A DNA stretch of 64,000 nt from Centroberyx gerrardi. Taxonomy: Eukaryota > Chordata > Actinopteri > Beryciformes > Berycidae. Numbering within the stretch: position 1 is the first letter of the stretch; each line of letters opens with the position of its first letter. The notes under the pieces were generated by a model that saw only the letters and a program-made list of their open reading frames with translations, was not told the origin of the DNA and made no database searches. A program made the position numbers and the translations under genes. The stretch covers positions 10,319,153-10,383,152 of the forward strand of contig NC_136020.1 in the NCBI RefSeq assembly GCF_048128805.1, in the 5' to 3' direction. Below, in pieces: positions 50,659-63,260 of this stretch.

Positions 50659-53600
50659 CTAGTTTAGAAAACAGCCAAGAGAACAGCATCAAATGTTATA
50701 AAACTGGTTCCTCCTCTACGGTCCGTCAAGCCCTCTTTTTCTTTTTTCTTTTTTTTTTTGGGTGGGGGGGAGAAGGGGGTGAACGCACAGCACACTCACA
50801 CACACGCACACACACACACACAGGGCATGCGTGGGGGCGTTAGGTGTTGGGGGTCGGTGGGAGGTGGAAAATTAGTGCGGCTGGTGTACACTCCCCTCCC
50901 TCCACCCCCATAGGCACTGCATGGGGACAGTGTAGATCGGGCTGAACGAAGGACAGTGGTGGGGGAGTGGGGGGGGTGAGATCTGGTGCTTCGCTAGAGA
51001 AGGGGCCCGGTGGTTCCAAAGGGGACACTGAGGGCCCCCGTGTCTCCCTTCCAAACCACTGTGTGGCACTATGGGGACAGCGGACACGTGGAGACGTGGG
51101 TGGGGGGAGGGGGGGAGATACCAGAACAAAGACGGAAGGTCAAACGAAGAAGAGGGAGAGGTGGAAGAAGAGGAGGAGAGGAGGTGAGCAGACACAGACG
51201 TCCACAGGCAACACTCATCAGAATGCAAACCTCCACATGTCACATCCTGCCGAAACCCCTTCCTCGTTTGTAAAAACAGCTGAGTCCCTTGAAGTTTTTA
51301 CTTCTTTCTGCGTTCCGTTACTGTTTTCAGTATATTTCTGGGAGTCTTTTTAATATATTCTATAGGAAACATCAAGTGTCCAAGGTTGTTTTGGAGATAT
51401 TTCACAATCCCAGAAAGCATCTGGCAAATCAAATATGCTATTTTAACAACACAGCCTCATAAAATTTCATGGAATGAGCACAAACTCTGAAACGCAAATT
51501 ATGTGCTGTGGACACGAATAATGTGAAGATTGCGTTCCTCCACCACAACAGGATTATGTGACAACAGGAGGTTTTGGACACGCTATTTTAACTTGTTTGT
51601 CACAAGCTAACAGTAAAGTTTAGCAAAGTGTAACTAGTATCTTTGGTGAAGGTTAGGGTGAGGTTTAGGTTTAGGTTTAGGCAACTAAAACAAGTCTTTG
51701 GTCATGGTTAAATATCAACTTCTGCTACTAATGAAAACTCTTTGGCATGAGTTAGGATTGAACCAGGTCGCCAGAGTTGAAGGTAAATGTATCCGCCCAT
51801 CCACCACTCTGACCTCCACACCCTCACTTTCTATGTCAATTTCAAACTACTTCCTGTCTCCAGTCGTGGCTCCTTCAAGTAATCCTTTCGTGGTGGGAAA
51901 ACGTTTTTCTGTCACTTTTTATGCACAAAGCACGTATTTTAAGACTTCTGCTCATTTCACAGAATTTCGGGAGACCAGGCTGCATTCATCTTCAATCTAA
52001 AGAACGCTTTCAATGTGTCTGAAGAAAGGGGTTACAGCAATGTTCTCCCATTCTCTTCCAGGAGGATATGTGACTCTTGTTTGAGAGAACATTAACATTT
52101 GCTGCTATTCTGTCTGCCAACAACTATTTCTCCTATTTCTCTAAGTCTGCTCGGCTCATGTACGTACAGTATCAAGAGGCGCGGAGGCACTTTAGCCTTA
52201 GATAAAGAATGAAGTATTTCTGTGCATTTCCACTGCCATTTAAAAGTTTTACCTGTACTGTATGGAGAAAGAACAACAGATGGCCCAAAGAATTCTAGCA
52301 CTGATTTTGAATGTCCTTCACTGTAATCCATTATCACAATTTTTAATTGCTGAAATTCAGCAAAAATGTGTTTATTCCAAACTGACCTTGCAAGAATAAG
52401 TTGACTATGACACAAAATTAAACCACTCACAAAAACATCAAACTTCTGTTTCCATTTTGATTTGGAATGTCTGATTATTTTTCAGTATAACTTTACACCC
52501 CCTCCAGTAAACATAAAAAAAATCTCAATCCATTTAGAACAAGCTGTCCATCCCTGGGAGACCTTTAGGCTGACTTTCAGTGAATGCCATGATAATCAAT
52601 AGGCATGGCAGCAGAAACGGAGCTATCCCTATGCAAATCCATGCAGAAATGCACAGTTCTGTAAAAACGAGCTGAACAGTATGCTAACTGCGATTATGGA
52701 AATGACAAAATACTTATGACTGCAACAATAACAAGCAGGACCCTTTAGTTAGGATAGCGACGCTCAGCAGTGCAGTGATGTGTGATTATTGACGAAGCTT
52801 TATCGATTTGCAGCCGAGTCTCAAATTGCTTTTAAGCAAATACATTTGGAATTAGGAATATTACTTTGGTAACATCTCACCACCTTATTTTCCATTGTAT
52901 GTCAAATTCTTTACTTTTATGTCAAACAGCTTGCAGTGGGGAGTCAGACATCCTTCATCATGTCTCTAGTATAAGCAGGCATACGCGGCGCTGTGGGTGG
53001 GCCTAGGTGGGCCTGGGCCCACCCACTTGAAACCCAGGCCCACCCAATCACGAGACTTAACACACGTAAAATTTCGTCATGTAAACACTCATTCCAATCA
53101 CTTTCTTTGGTTAGACTCTCTCGCCTCTTTCTGCACATGCTCGCGCATTTGACGTAAGTAACGTCAATTACGTTCCCTATTTTTCCGGGAGAATTTGAAT
53201 GGATGTGCTTGTTATTTACCCCAGGGCGCTCAGGCTTGATGTTGGCGGCGCAGCCTATTTTCATATCAAGTGCTGACTCCGCCTAACCGGGCCAGTTTCG
53301 GTGTACGTTGGTGAAAATTACAAATGGACCCAATCATTGCTGGGGAAAAACAAAACGTCTTTTTCTGACACTATATGGGGCCGTATGTTGTGATAAAACT
53401 ATTGCTTCATCAGAAAGAACAGCAGTAAAGCAATAGCCGTGCCAAGCGCCCGATGCAGGATCATCTTTTAAAAACATAAGCCCATGTTAGAGTGCTGGAT
53501 TCTTGTATTTTGCGCATGTCAGAAACTTTTATTATGATTACATACATTGGAGCACGTAAACACACACCATGCGATCCTTTTATTTAGCGCACATGTAAAC

Positions 53601-56568
53601 ACTTGCGGGTGAATCCTCAATCGGAATGAATTCATTCAGAATAAAAAAAATAACGCTCATGTAACCGCAGCTGTAAGCTAACTATTACAGTTACACACCA
53701 AGCCCCGTCGTCTCCTGCTGAAATCATCAAAGGTAGGTAGGCCTAAACTGTTTACATTATCTGAATGTAATATTGCCTATTGTTTATTGGGCTTTTTTGA
53801 GTTATTGGGTATGCTGATTGTATTTTAGCTGCCGCGTCTGCATCTGGTGTGTGTGTGAGATTATTTGGCAGCTGTGCCGTTATGACGTTCTGTTGGGTCT
53901 GATAGGCACATGTGTTTGCATCTGAATATATAGACTATGCTACGGCTTGTAATAAACTGGGGAAAATTTAGGCAAGTAGTGGTGTAATTTGTTGGCTCAT
54001 AACTAGCGTCTTGGAGGGCCCACCTGATTTTCTGTAGGCCCACCCACACTATGAATCCTGGCACCGCCAGTGTAAGCAGGACTCTCTGCTCAAACCCCTG
54101 GTACCTAAGATAGATGTGTTTCGACAGCTAACGCCTCCCCACCAGCCGTTGACATTCAGGCTGCGTGGCAGAAGGGAAGAGGGTTGGCAAAGGTGGCTCA
54201 GACAACCGCAAAGACTGACCTGAGGTGCAAACATGGGTGAAAAAGTAGGCGAGAAGGAAGGCCCTCGAGTGAACGAGAAGCAAAAATACCGTTCAGTGGC
54301 CTGGGATTGATTAAAGCTCTACTGCATCTGTCAGGTGAAAACGTAGCTGTTATTCATTTTTTGCTTGAATTCGTAGTTTACCTGGTCCTTTATGTGCTGA
54401 GTAAGTATTACACCCTGGGGCCCATAAAACCTATTCAAAACCCATCATATACTTCAGTGGCTATCAAGCTTTTTCTCCCCCCCCCAATTCCTCAAAAGTT
54501 CACTTTTCGGAGATTAAAAGTTTTCATCTGGCAGCAGCGATGTGAAGTTTATTATTTTAGGTAGAATTTGGATTGAAAAAGTCCTGCCCTGATGATTTAA
54601 AGTTGATCATTAGCTTCCCATCATCAGGGCCCCCAGGCTGCTAAGACAAACAGAGAGCCGCTGCATACATGAAATGAACAACACAAAAGCTCCGGATCTG
54701 TTTCATTAGGTTTTGATCATTAAATGTCTCTTTTTGCAACAATAAATACTGTACGCCTTCGCTCCAGTGTATTTATTGTCTCTACAGAGATATTTAAACA
54801 TATGGAAATAACGAGCAGATCCGGAGCCTTCCAGTGTGCAGTATGGATAATTAGTCCTGCTCTAACCAGCGCCTGTAAAGCAGCGGTTAAACAGCCACTG
54901 AATGTCAAATTGACCCCGCGCATTTGGCTTTTCACTCTAGCCTTCCCACTGCACAACACCAGAGGCGTACCGCCGCGGAAAAGGACTACGAAAGGTCGTC
55001 GGATGCCTCTAGGATGGTAATTGCAAAGCCCCCTGGGTAATGTAGTTCAGTTTGTTCTCTTGCTTGCACGAAATGCTTTTTTCCCCAGTTTTCCCCAGAG
55101 TTGTGGCGAGGGGCGGGGAGGTGGCGACTCCGGGTCAAACGAGCATTACAACATTAATTACTGCCTGATTGTGAGTCTGTTAATTAAGGTGTCAGTGTTA
55201 AATCGCACACATGCACACACACAGGCACAGAAACACACACGCACGCACACACACACTGTATGTATTGCACGCATGTACTCCGATTTCGCTCGTTTTAGCA
55301 ATTTCTGCGCTCTCTTTTTCTTGAAAGGGCCTAAAGGAGTCATCGTTTCAGCTTGGGCTGGTGCAAACTAATTACAGCCTGTTCCTTGTTAGGCTTACAG
55401 ATATATCTAAGCCTCTGAGCCTGAGGTATGTTCTGTGAATACAACCTGCTCCTGAGTGAGCAGGATTTTATTAATTTCCCCAAACCACCATCTTTTTAAT
55501 TTTAGAGCAAGGGAATTCTTCAGTCTGCTAATATTTGGTTTGGTTGGGCTCACTCACATGCCCGCAGCACGTTACCCAACAACACTCATTCTCTCATTCA
55601 CTCTTGCTTGACGCCTCTAGCGCTAATGATCTGGCTGGCCCTGGGGTCTCATCCTGCTTCATCCTACCCTGACAACGACACACTGCACTAAAAAACACAC
55701 ACTTACCTGTCGTTTGGGACATGGCCCTATCAATGAGCACTTACCTCCACTGCATTGTGTCCGCTTCTGTCATCCGCCTCTGCGTTTCCTGTAGGGACAA
55801 AAAGGGAAAGGAAGAAAAGAAGACAAAGGCGGCAGCAAGGTCACGTTATAAGTCTGAAAATGTCGGTCGTAAAAAGTCGTTTTGTATTTTACTCCATCTT
55901 AAAATCTTTCTTTTTGTCAACACAAGAAATGTATTTAAATAAATGGCTATATTTTGACAGACTCACTCCAGTTGTTTCAAGATAATGTCATATAATGTAA
56001 TGTAATGTAATATAATGTAAGATTTTTTAATGTAATTGTTTTTTTTTTCTCAGCCGCATTGAAAATAAGTAAAACTGTGATAATGCAGGTGTAGTACACA
56101 CGATTTTTAGGTGTCCAGGATTAGAACCTTTTTGGAAAAATGTAGTTAGTATTTACTCTGGTGAAGAAAAAGTGAATTCAATATTGCATTTAATAATCCT
56201 GCGTTCACAATACTGGGGATTAATTTACCTTCAAATATCAAGAATGCATGCATGCACGACCACAGATCTTCTTCTTACACTTGATGGTAATCCCACAAAA
56301 TCCAACCAGGTGCCACACAGTGTAAAATGCAGTGCAGAGGCTGCTAGAGGCTGCAAGTCTTCTCAGGTCTCGTGTGTTTACAGTAATAATACTACTGTCT
56401 ATTAGTGTGGTACGATGCAGCACCTTCAAAAACACGGCTTCAATCCAATTAATCAATTCACAAACAAAGCCAGTAGTGGAACAACATCGTTTCAACGGGC
56501 GGTGCTGTAATGCAGACAAGTTCTCAGTGGTGGGTTTTGAAATTAAATACTGAACACACACGCACACG

Positions 56569-56619
<51 letters not shown>

Positions 56620-56917
56620 GATGGGGAGCCCTGTTTGCCGCGCAGCTCTAGCTGTGTGCCATTGTTCTTTGCTGAGTGTGTCTTGGCTCCCTGTTGCTTC
56701 TCCAACTCCCCTGCAGAAGACAGCAGACATGAATGATCATCATCATAATCATCATGAGAGACCAGGGAGAGGCAGAGAGAGAGACGGAGAAAGAGAGAGA
56801 AGAGAGAGAGGGGGGGAGACAGAGAGAGAGACAGAGAGGCAGGCAGACAGACAAAGTGATGGGTGAGAGTGACAGTGTTAAAAAATCATCTCCCAACAAG
56901 CGTAATTCCTCTTTCCG

Positions 56918-56960
<43 letters not shown>

Positions 56961-57813
56961 CTCATTTCTTCCTTCCTTCCCTCTTTCCTCCCACTCTCTT
57001 CTCTAAGCTCACAGCGCTACTCTCCATCTCTCTAATTACACTTCACACTTGATGGTAATTGCATGTCATTTCCAATCACGATGACTAAATGTTGTTTTGT
57101 CTTCAACATTGCACTGCATTCTAATTACGATGCAGAACCACAAGACCGCCAGGTGAGACCTTAAGGGTGCAGCGCACAAGATGTCCTTTAATGCTTTGGT
57201 GTAAAAGTGTTCCAGAAACCTGATACCAGCTAAAAAGAAAATGTTCTAGTGCTGTTTTGGTGTTTTCATCTCTTGGAAAAGAGAAGAACATTGTGCAACT
57301 CCTAGATAAGAGATGAAGATATAAATAGATTAGATATATACTTTTTGGGCATCACAGGTGATATTTAATACACAGGGAAATAGACAAAATCACAATGAGC
57401 TACAGTACATATTATGAAACAGTAACATATAAATATTAAGTTACAGCATGGCATTGACTGCAGTAGAGACATCATATATGAGATGTGATGACTGTAGAAA
57501 GTGAACAGAACACTGTATACTATCTATGCAAGAAACATTTCCTGAGATAAAGAGTGGGGGGGCTGAATTAATTATTATCAATTATTATCAATTCCAGTAT
57601 GCATTTTGCCCATTATCAACATCCAGATGCAGAGAACAAACTGCACATCCAGATCAATGTTAGTCCCACAAACTGTGATTTCCCCTCCATTTCTCAAAGA
57701 TAAGACATTTCTCATAGCGAAAAGCATAAATGAGACAGCCGCAGGCTTATTTACTCAAGTGCTAACAATATGAAGCCCTCAGAGGGGAGGGGAAGATGTT
57801 GATGTGTGTGTGA

Positions 57814-57861
<48 letters not shown>

Positions 57862-58084
57862 ACGTATGCAGGTTGGCTTGTTGCTCAAATTTCCAAAATT
57901 CACAAACGTTTGCATATTTATGGCCCGAGGTAAAGTATTTGCTCTTTCCATGTGTTTGTATGTGTATTCTTCAACAAATATGTGCCAAAGTGCATTTCTT
58001 TGAGTTTGTGTGTGTGTGTGTGTGTGTGTGTAAACAGTGGCTGTCTATGCTTAGCCCCCCTCCAGAGACAGGAAGAAGAACTTT

Positions 58085-58120
<36 letters not shown>

Positions 58121-59198
58121 GTGGCGTGCTCCCTCGTGGCCCCCGGCCCTCCTCTCAGTGAAGGGTAATGAAGACGGGGTCGGCTCCCAGTAGGGATGCT
58201 CTCTTTGATGCCCACTGGCAGGAGCCAGACTCTGGCCGCTCAGGTTATGTGTGTGTGTGTGTGTGTGTGTGCGTCACTGTAATTCTCCAGACAGTAAGAG
58301 ATTGCAACTTACACACGCACATCCTTAGACACACACACACACACACAAACAACTCATCACTAATGCCTGGCTGCTTTCAGGAACACTGGCCTCTTTTCAC
58401 CTCCAGTTTACTTCTTTTTTCCTTCCTGCAGTCTGTCGAGGCCGCAGTGCACCAAAGGAAACAAACCAAAACGCTACAGCCAATCTGCACCTACACCAAG
58501 AGGATGCTGACTACAAGGTGTAGCGAATAATATAAAACAAAGAATGACTCCTGACTCATGTATGGTCTCTGAACACCTATTGATTCTCACTCACAGTATG
58601 TAAGCATGCACTGCAGAGTCCCACTGGCCAAGATGTAAGATTATTGATTTGCTCTGAAATATAATAGGGTGCTGACCTTCTGGTTTGTTGTTGGGAGAAC
58701 TGGCAAGGGAGGAATACAGTCTAACAGTCCACTTGGTGCACACAATTACACACATGCACAAATACACACATGCATACATACAAATGCATGCACCAGACCT
58801 GGGTCAAATAGTATGTGAAAATACTGTCTAATTCATGTTGATGCCTATTTATGTGCCAGATGGGTGGGGGTTGACACAGTGATTGCCAGAAAGTTTAGAC
58901 AATCACAGTAAAGTATTTCAAAGTAAGCTTTTCTGTGATTGATAACTTACTTGACATAATCTAAATTATCCTGATAAACAAACATGCATACAGTCATAAT
59001 CTGATATCCCATAATTTTCTCTCCTTAGCATACGTTGGCTGGGGTTGCTGCCCTGCTTCTGTAAATTTCTTCACTCTTAAAATCTTTGTGAGGTGGGAGG
59101 CAGGAACCATGAGGGTTAATACCTGGATAACACTAATAAGACATCGATGCCTCAAAGGGAGATGCTTTGATGTACAGGGGTGCAACCCATGCGGGCAT

Positions 59199-59243
<45 letters not shown>

Positions 59244-61100
59244 TCAATTTGTGCACGTTTAATCTCTCTCTCTCTTCTCCCTTAAGACCAACAGAAACAA
59301 TTCAAGTTCCCTAGGCAGAACCCCATTAAACACCTTATTTACAGCAGCCATCTGGTGATGTTTGATGTCAGTATTTGGAGCGTTTATAATCGTGTCAAAG
59401 GTGTAGCGTTTTTGATTTTACTGATATGTGATATCGGTCTTACCAGGCAATATTCTGAAGAGTGTATCATCAAAAAAATCAGCACACAAAGACACAGACA
59501 CAGACGTGTTGTCCTGAAAAATACAAAGATACCAGACACACACACACACACACACAGCGGTACTCACACTCAATCCGTATCTGCTCCATCTCCGACACCT
59601 CGGCGATCGATTCTTTCAGGTCTTCTACAAATTTAAGCAGCTCTTCAGCACTCTGGGCGCAGAAGTTTAGCACCTGCTTCTTGTCTGAGCCAAAGGGGGA
59701 GAGGATGGTGATGCCATGAGGATAGTCTGAGGAACACAGACAGGAGAGAGAGGGGTTGAGAACAAAACAACATGACTGTATTGTTTGCATGCCCTGTAAT
59801 TAGGGCTGGGTATCAAGAATTATACTGAACGAATTTTGGCAGCATTACTGTTAAGTTTCGTACTATTAGAGGTAGGGAAAGGTAATGAAAATCTTAAAAA
59901 TGTTGAATTTGTATAATGCAAAGTGAAGTTGTATAATGCAAACTGAAGAAAATCAACTGAGCAGGGTCTGCTTCTATTTATAAAAGCAGATGGCATGAAC
60001 AAATGTTTAACAAAAAATAGCTTACTCTATTGCATAACGAAATGTGAAGGTGCAAAGAAAGACAAATTAAGGCTGCTGAAAGGAGGGAAACTGCAACTGC
60101 ATTATCAGAACCAGCGTCAATAATGAAAAATGGCCAATAAAACCCTAGCTGTAATGTATGTGAATGTACCTCTATTGGTCGTATCTTGAGTTTGTACATT
60201 GTATTAAAGATTATTAAAGCGCTAGGTTTAAAATGTTTATACCAAAACATGCTATAGGGCTACAGAGCATATTGTGGGCCTGTTCATATTATTTCTGGGG
60301 TTATTTAGGTTAGCAGCAGAGGTTGAACAGGAAGAGTTGAGAAACTGGTTTAACTTTGGAGCCTGTTCTGTGTGGGACCTGAGCCCCTCGTGTCTCAGTC
60401 ACAGTATAAGTCTTGTCTCTTTCTGTGCCAAAAAAATATAGAATTGCTTTTTCTATGGATGTAATGAGTATGAGTACTTAATATTTCAGAACAGACAGGC
60501 ACTAACCTAACTCCATTGTTCTGTTATTAAAGCACTCGTATTCTTATCTCACAGTTTCCAGTTCTCTGGGAAATTGCCTGTAGAGCGCAGGATGCATTTC
60601 CACTTCTGTTTATGCAATGAATTGCTATAATTCCTCAAATACAGTATCAAGTTTTGATCAACTGTATAATATTTTCATTTACTGAGTTACAGCTGAAACA
60701 TGAGATTGATTTTTTCCCAAAATACCATGGATGAATTCTGTGGAGAAATGAGACTAGTCAAAACTATTTTCTATTTTCATTCTTCATCTCTCTGTTGCTC
60801 ATATCAGCCTTTGAATTTCTTCTCGAAAGGCGCTTTCTCTGACCTGAGTACAGCATGTCTTCCTGGCCCATGGGAAAATAGAGGCGGATAATAAATTTCA
60901 TATTTTCATACCACCTGCCGAGCTACGATGCTAGGTTAGGATGTTTCCAGAGTAGATATCAGCAACATCCCAATACTATTTCCAATTTCCCTCTGTCCTA
61001 TACCTGGCTTGATTCCATTAAGAAAGTATTCATGCTTCCATTCCACTCATCTGCTGACTGAAGCTGCAGTGACAATTACTCAATCATTCAGCACCCTTTC

Positions 61101-61163
<63 letters not shown>

Positions 61164-63260
61164 TCTGCTGTTTGCATTCATTCAAGCAGCCAGTTCATTT
61201 CCGTTCAGTTAGTTCAGATAATTCAGTTCATTCAGAGACTCCCAGTGAATCCATGTATATCAAGATAGTTAGTGAACCAAACCTCAACGCCTGCTTTGGT
61301 CCCTTATCATGAAGCTATCCATGTTGATCTTTATATATTTGGCTGCCAATGCACTGTGGCTGCTCATTGTGTTTGTCTTTAATTGCCCACATGCATATGT
61401 AATATGTAAATGATGGAGAAATAGTTTCCAGATAACCATAGTTACACTGTAACCTGGCAGTGCATTGGGGTGTTACAAAAGAAAGAGATTTTTTGCCCAT
61501 TTCAATTATAGTTCAATTTTTCAAGTCAGCTGTCTGCAGTGAAGACTTAGTATGTGGTGACTTACACTCATTTTCAAACAAGTGGAACTGCATGCCCAGT
61601 AGGCCCATAGCTTTGCAGAAGGTGTACGCTGCAGAACTCTTCTTCTTTGGACACAGCTTCAAGATCTGAGGACAAAGCAAAGTCATGTTGTTTTTTTTAT
61701 CTGCAAAAACAAGAACATAGAGTCCATCTGAAAAAACATTCTTGAACGTTTTTGAATGACAATGATATGAATGATGCCACTGAATCAAATTGGTGAGCAT
61801 TTTAGTGCTTCTTAATCTTTTTGATTGGTGACCTTCATGACAGATATTTAGTAAAACTCTGAACGACCTCACAGAAATGTATATACGAGTTTAGAAAGAA
61901 CAATCTTAGCTCCATCACATCTTATGCTCGGACAAACATCAATTCAAAGAGCCAATCCAGACAATATTCCTGTGCATCGTAACCTTCAAAGGGGCAATAA
62001 CATTTCACATTGTGTGCCAGTGCTCCATTTTCTAGCAAAAACAACACCAAGGCAAGCTTATATAAGAATGTATTAGTGATGTTGTGGAGGTTTTTTTTCA
62101 TGGAACAACCTTCCAGATAGAGAAAGATGAGGGAATCTACTTTGCACCGCTACTGCAGGGCACTTTTTACTAGGCAAGGGTATTAAACCAATACATCACA
62201 TTGGCACTTTAAACACTTTCGACATGTTCAAGTCGCTAGAACGTAACCAAATTCAAGGAAAAGTCCCTATAAGTTTCATTACGTACTAGAAAATTTTCAA
62301 AGACCACTTCTGCCCTGCTTTCTTTCAAAGCAGCCGAGAGAAAATGTCTCGCCGGAAAATACGGCACCGCTAACTTTTAGTGCCAAATGAACAGAATTCC
62401 ACTGTGATGTCAGAAGATAACTTCTTCCCCCTCTTTCTTCCAAATCAGCCTTTTAACCTCCCCTCCCCGAAACACCAATTACTTTTATGCTGCAGCAGAA
62501 AAAAAGGAGAAAAAAACCCCCAGACATATTACTTTTTCCCTTGCTGCGTTTTGTTGGAGAGAGATCAAGATTTGACGTAATTATGAAAGTAGTTAAATAC
62601 TTTGGATAGATAACCGCTACGTGCCTCCTAATGAGCACATTAATTACGCTCACCATTAAATCTTTGATTAATTCCCCGTTCTACATGACTTTGGACCAAA
62701 TGAAGAACTTATCTGTGCCATGGCCCAAGTGAAAGAGAACTTTACTGGCCCTTAGAGCCGCTCTGTAGGGGCCAGATCTTTGCTTGCAAGTGCAGTGCGA
62801 CGCTGCATTTGCTATTATCTATTATTAAAAGAAATGGCCGAAGAGTTCTGAGCTATGAAACAACATAAAAGAAGAGAGGGCGCCTAGAGAAATGGTGCAC
62901 AGTTAAAGTAGGTGATGGTGCATTGCAGCTGTCACAACAGAATAAGCAGCTTTAAAGCTTGACTGTGTGTAGCGGAAACAACGTTTTCGGAATTGTGTGA
63001 GAGTTTGAGTCTGTCCTGCCCCGCTCTAAACATGTCAAAACAACGTAAAAGCAAATGCGAGTGCTTACATGGAACGTCCCATTAAGATTCTAGATTTAAT
63101 GATGGGAACAGGGCCTTTTTTCTTGTACACTTACGACAATGAGATCATTGAAGAGGAAGACTTCTCTCTGGTGGGCGGCCTGTTTTTGGGCCTTGTTGAC
63201 GTCTGTCACTTCAAAAAGACGACTGCAGCACACCAGTCTTCTGTGAGGGACAGAGAGAAC
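50083..63260 (-). CDS. iqsec3: IQSEC3 (SynArfGEF/BRAG3) C-terminal part, six exons (5' truncated by window)
   Basis: Six minus-strand exons join in frame: 63260-63135, 61665-61566, 59726-59568, 56710-56618, 55788-55745, 50658-50083, giving 365 residues and a TAA stop. IQSEC3 is an Arf guanine-nucleotide exchange factor at inhibitory synapses. The Sec7 and IQ parts are upstream, outside the window. Seen here: the PH-domain core ([42 protein letters not shown]), its last helix ([15 protein letters not shown]) and the linker RIEWELEKQQG. The last exon has [11 protein letters not shown], a poly-Ser run, [15 protein letters not shown], a His-rich run, [17 protein letters not shown] and a C-terminal SGSRSMV, a class I PDZ ligand (human SGSRSLV as I recall). 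These motifs separate it from IQSEC1 and IQSEC2. The gene next to slc6a12/13-type transporters fits human 12p13 synteny. Confidence 0.92.
52980..54072. mobile_element. Non-autonomous hAT element, 1.09 kb
   Basis: It is flanked by a perfect 8-bp duplication TAAGCAGG (52972-52979 and 54073-54080), the hAT signature. The ends are imperfect inverted repeats: CATACGCGGCGCTG on the left, and on the right CACTGGCGGTGCCAGG read inward. GTGGGCCT/AGGCCCAC motifs cluster just inside both ends. No transposase is recognised, so it is a deletion derivative. Confidence 0.85.
54678..54834. repeat. Imperfect ~72-bp-arm palindrome in iqsec3 intron
   Basis: Left-arm marks AGCTCCGGATCTG, TTAAATGTCTCT and CAATAAATACTG recur in inverse order as CAGTGTATTTATTG-like, AGAGATATTTAAA and CAGATCCGGAGCC. 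The centre is near 54757. The surrounding DNA is not otherwise repetitive. It could be an old MITE, a structured RNA or a conserved regulatory element. Confidence 0.7.
55745..55788 (-). CDS. iqsec3: iqsec3 44-bp exon
   Basis: It encodes [15 protein letters not shown] between the linker and VSIHNRLQ, equal in position to the short variable stretch before STVEVSIHN in human IQSEC3. Acceptor ccctacag, donor GAG|gtaagt. Confidence 0.85.
56570..56617. repeat. (CA)n [(GT)n on the gene strand] containing the iqsec3 donor
   Basis: On the minus strand the exon ends TCAG and the intron starts directly with gtgtgtgtgt for more than 40 bp, so the splice donor is the first unit of the microsatellite. Confidence 0.95.
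56618..56710 (-). CDS. iqsec3: iqsec3 exon: ELEKQQG linker
   Basis: It encodes [20 protein letters not shown] then [12 protein letters not shown]. Acceptor cttctgcag. The donor TCAG|gtgtgt is made of the GT microsatellite. Confidence 0.88.
56711..59567. other. iqsec3 intron rich in GT/CA microsatellites
   Basis: CA/GT runs at 56922-56957, 57804-57860, about 58006-58031, 58088-58120, 58248-58271, 59201-59239 and 59537-59556. At about 58797 the end motif CAGACCTGGGTCAAATA suggests a fish MITE fragment. No exon is seen. Confidence 0.6.
59568..59726 (-). CDS. iqsec3: iqsec3 exon: PH domain C-terminal helix
   Basis: It encodes [20 protein letters not shown], then [20 protein letters not shown] and [12 protein letters not shown]. 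Acceptor gttcctcag, donor GAGT|gtgagt. Confidence 0.94.
59727..61565. other. iqsec3 intron
   Basis: Unique AT-rich DNA plus a (CA)n tract at 61103-61160. No exon or transposon is recognised. Confidence 0.6.
61566..61665 (-). CDS. iqsec3: iqsec3 exon: PH domain middle
   Basis: It encodes [20 protein letters not shown], then [13 protein letters not shown]. Acceptor tcctcag, donor GAGT|gtaagt. This CPKKKSSxxYTFCK form is that of IQSEC3, not IQSEC1/2. Confidence 0.94.
61666..63134. other. iqsec3 intron
   Basis: No exon, RNA gene or repeat family is recognised. Confidence 0.6.
63135..63260 (-). CDS. iqsec3: iqsec3 exon: PH domain start
   Basis: It encodes [20 protein letters not shown] to [13 protein letters not shown]. 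Acceptor tctctgcag, donor GTC|gtaagt. Phase 0 at both ends. Confidence 0.93.

Larger units (their letters stand above)
50659..55744. other. iqsec3 last intron
   Basis: Contents: poly-C/poly-G and CA patches to about 51200, telomere-like GGTTTA units at about 51660-51680 leading into a possible interspersed repeat, a hAT element at 52980-54072 and an imperfect palindrome at 54678-54834. No further exon is recognised. Confidence 0.6.

Noticed and set aside
63096..63128. Extension of the iqsec3 PH exon beyond the donor at 63134
   Set aside because: The donor GTC|gtaagt and in-phase joining to the next PH exon are clear; the extension is intronic.
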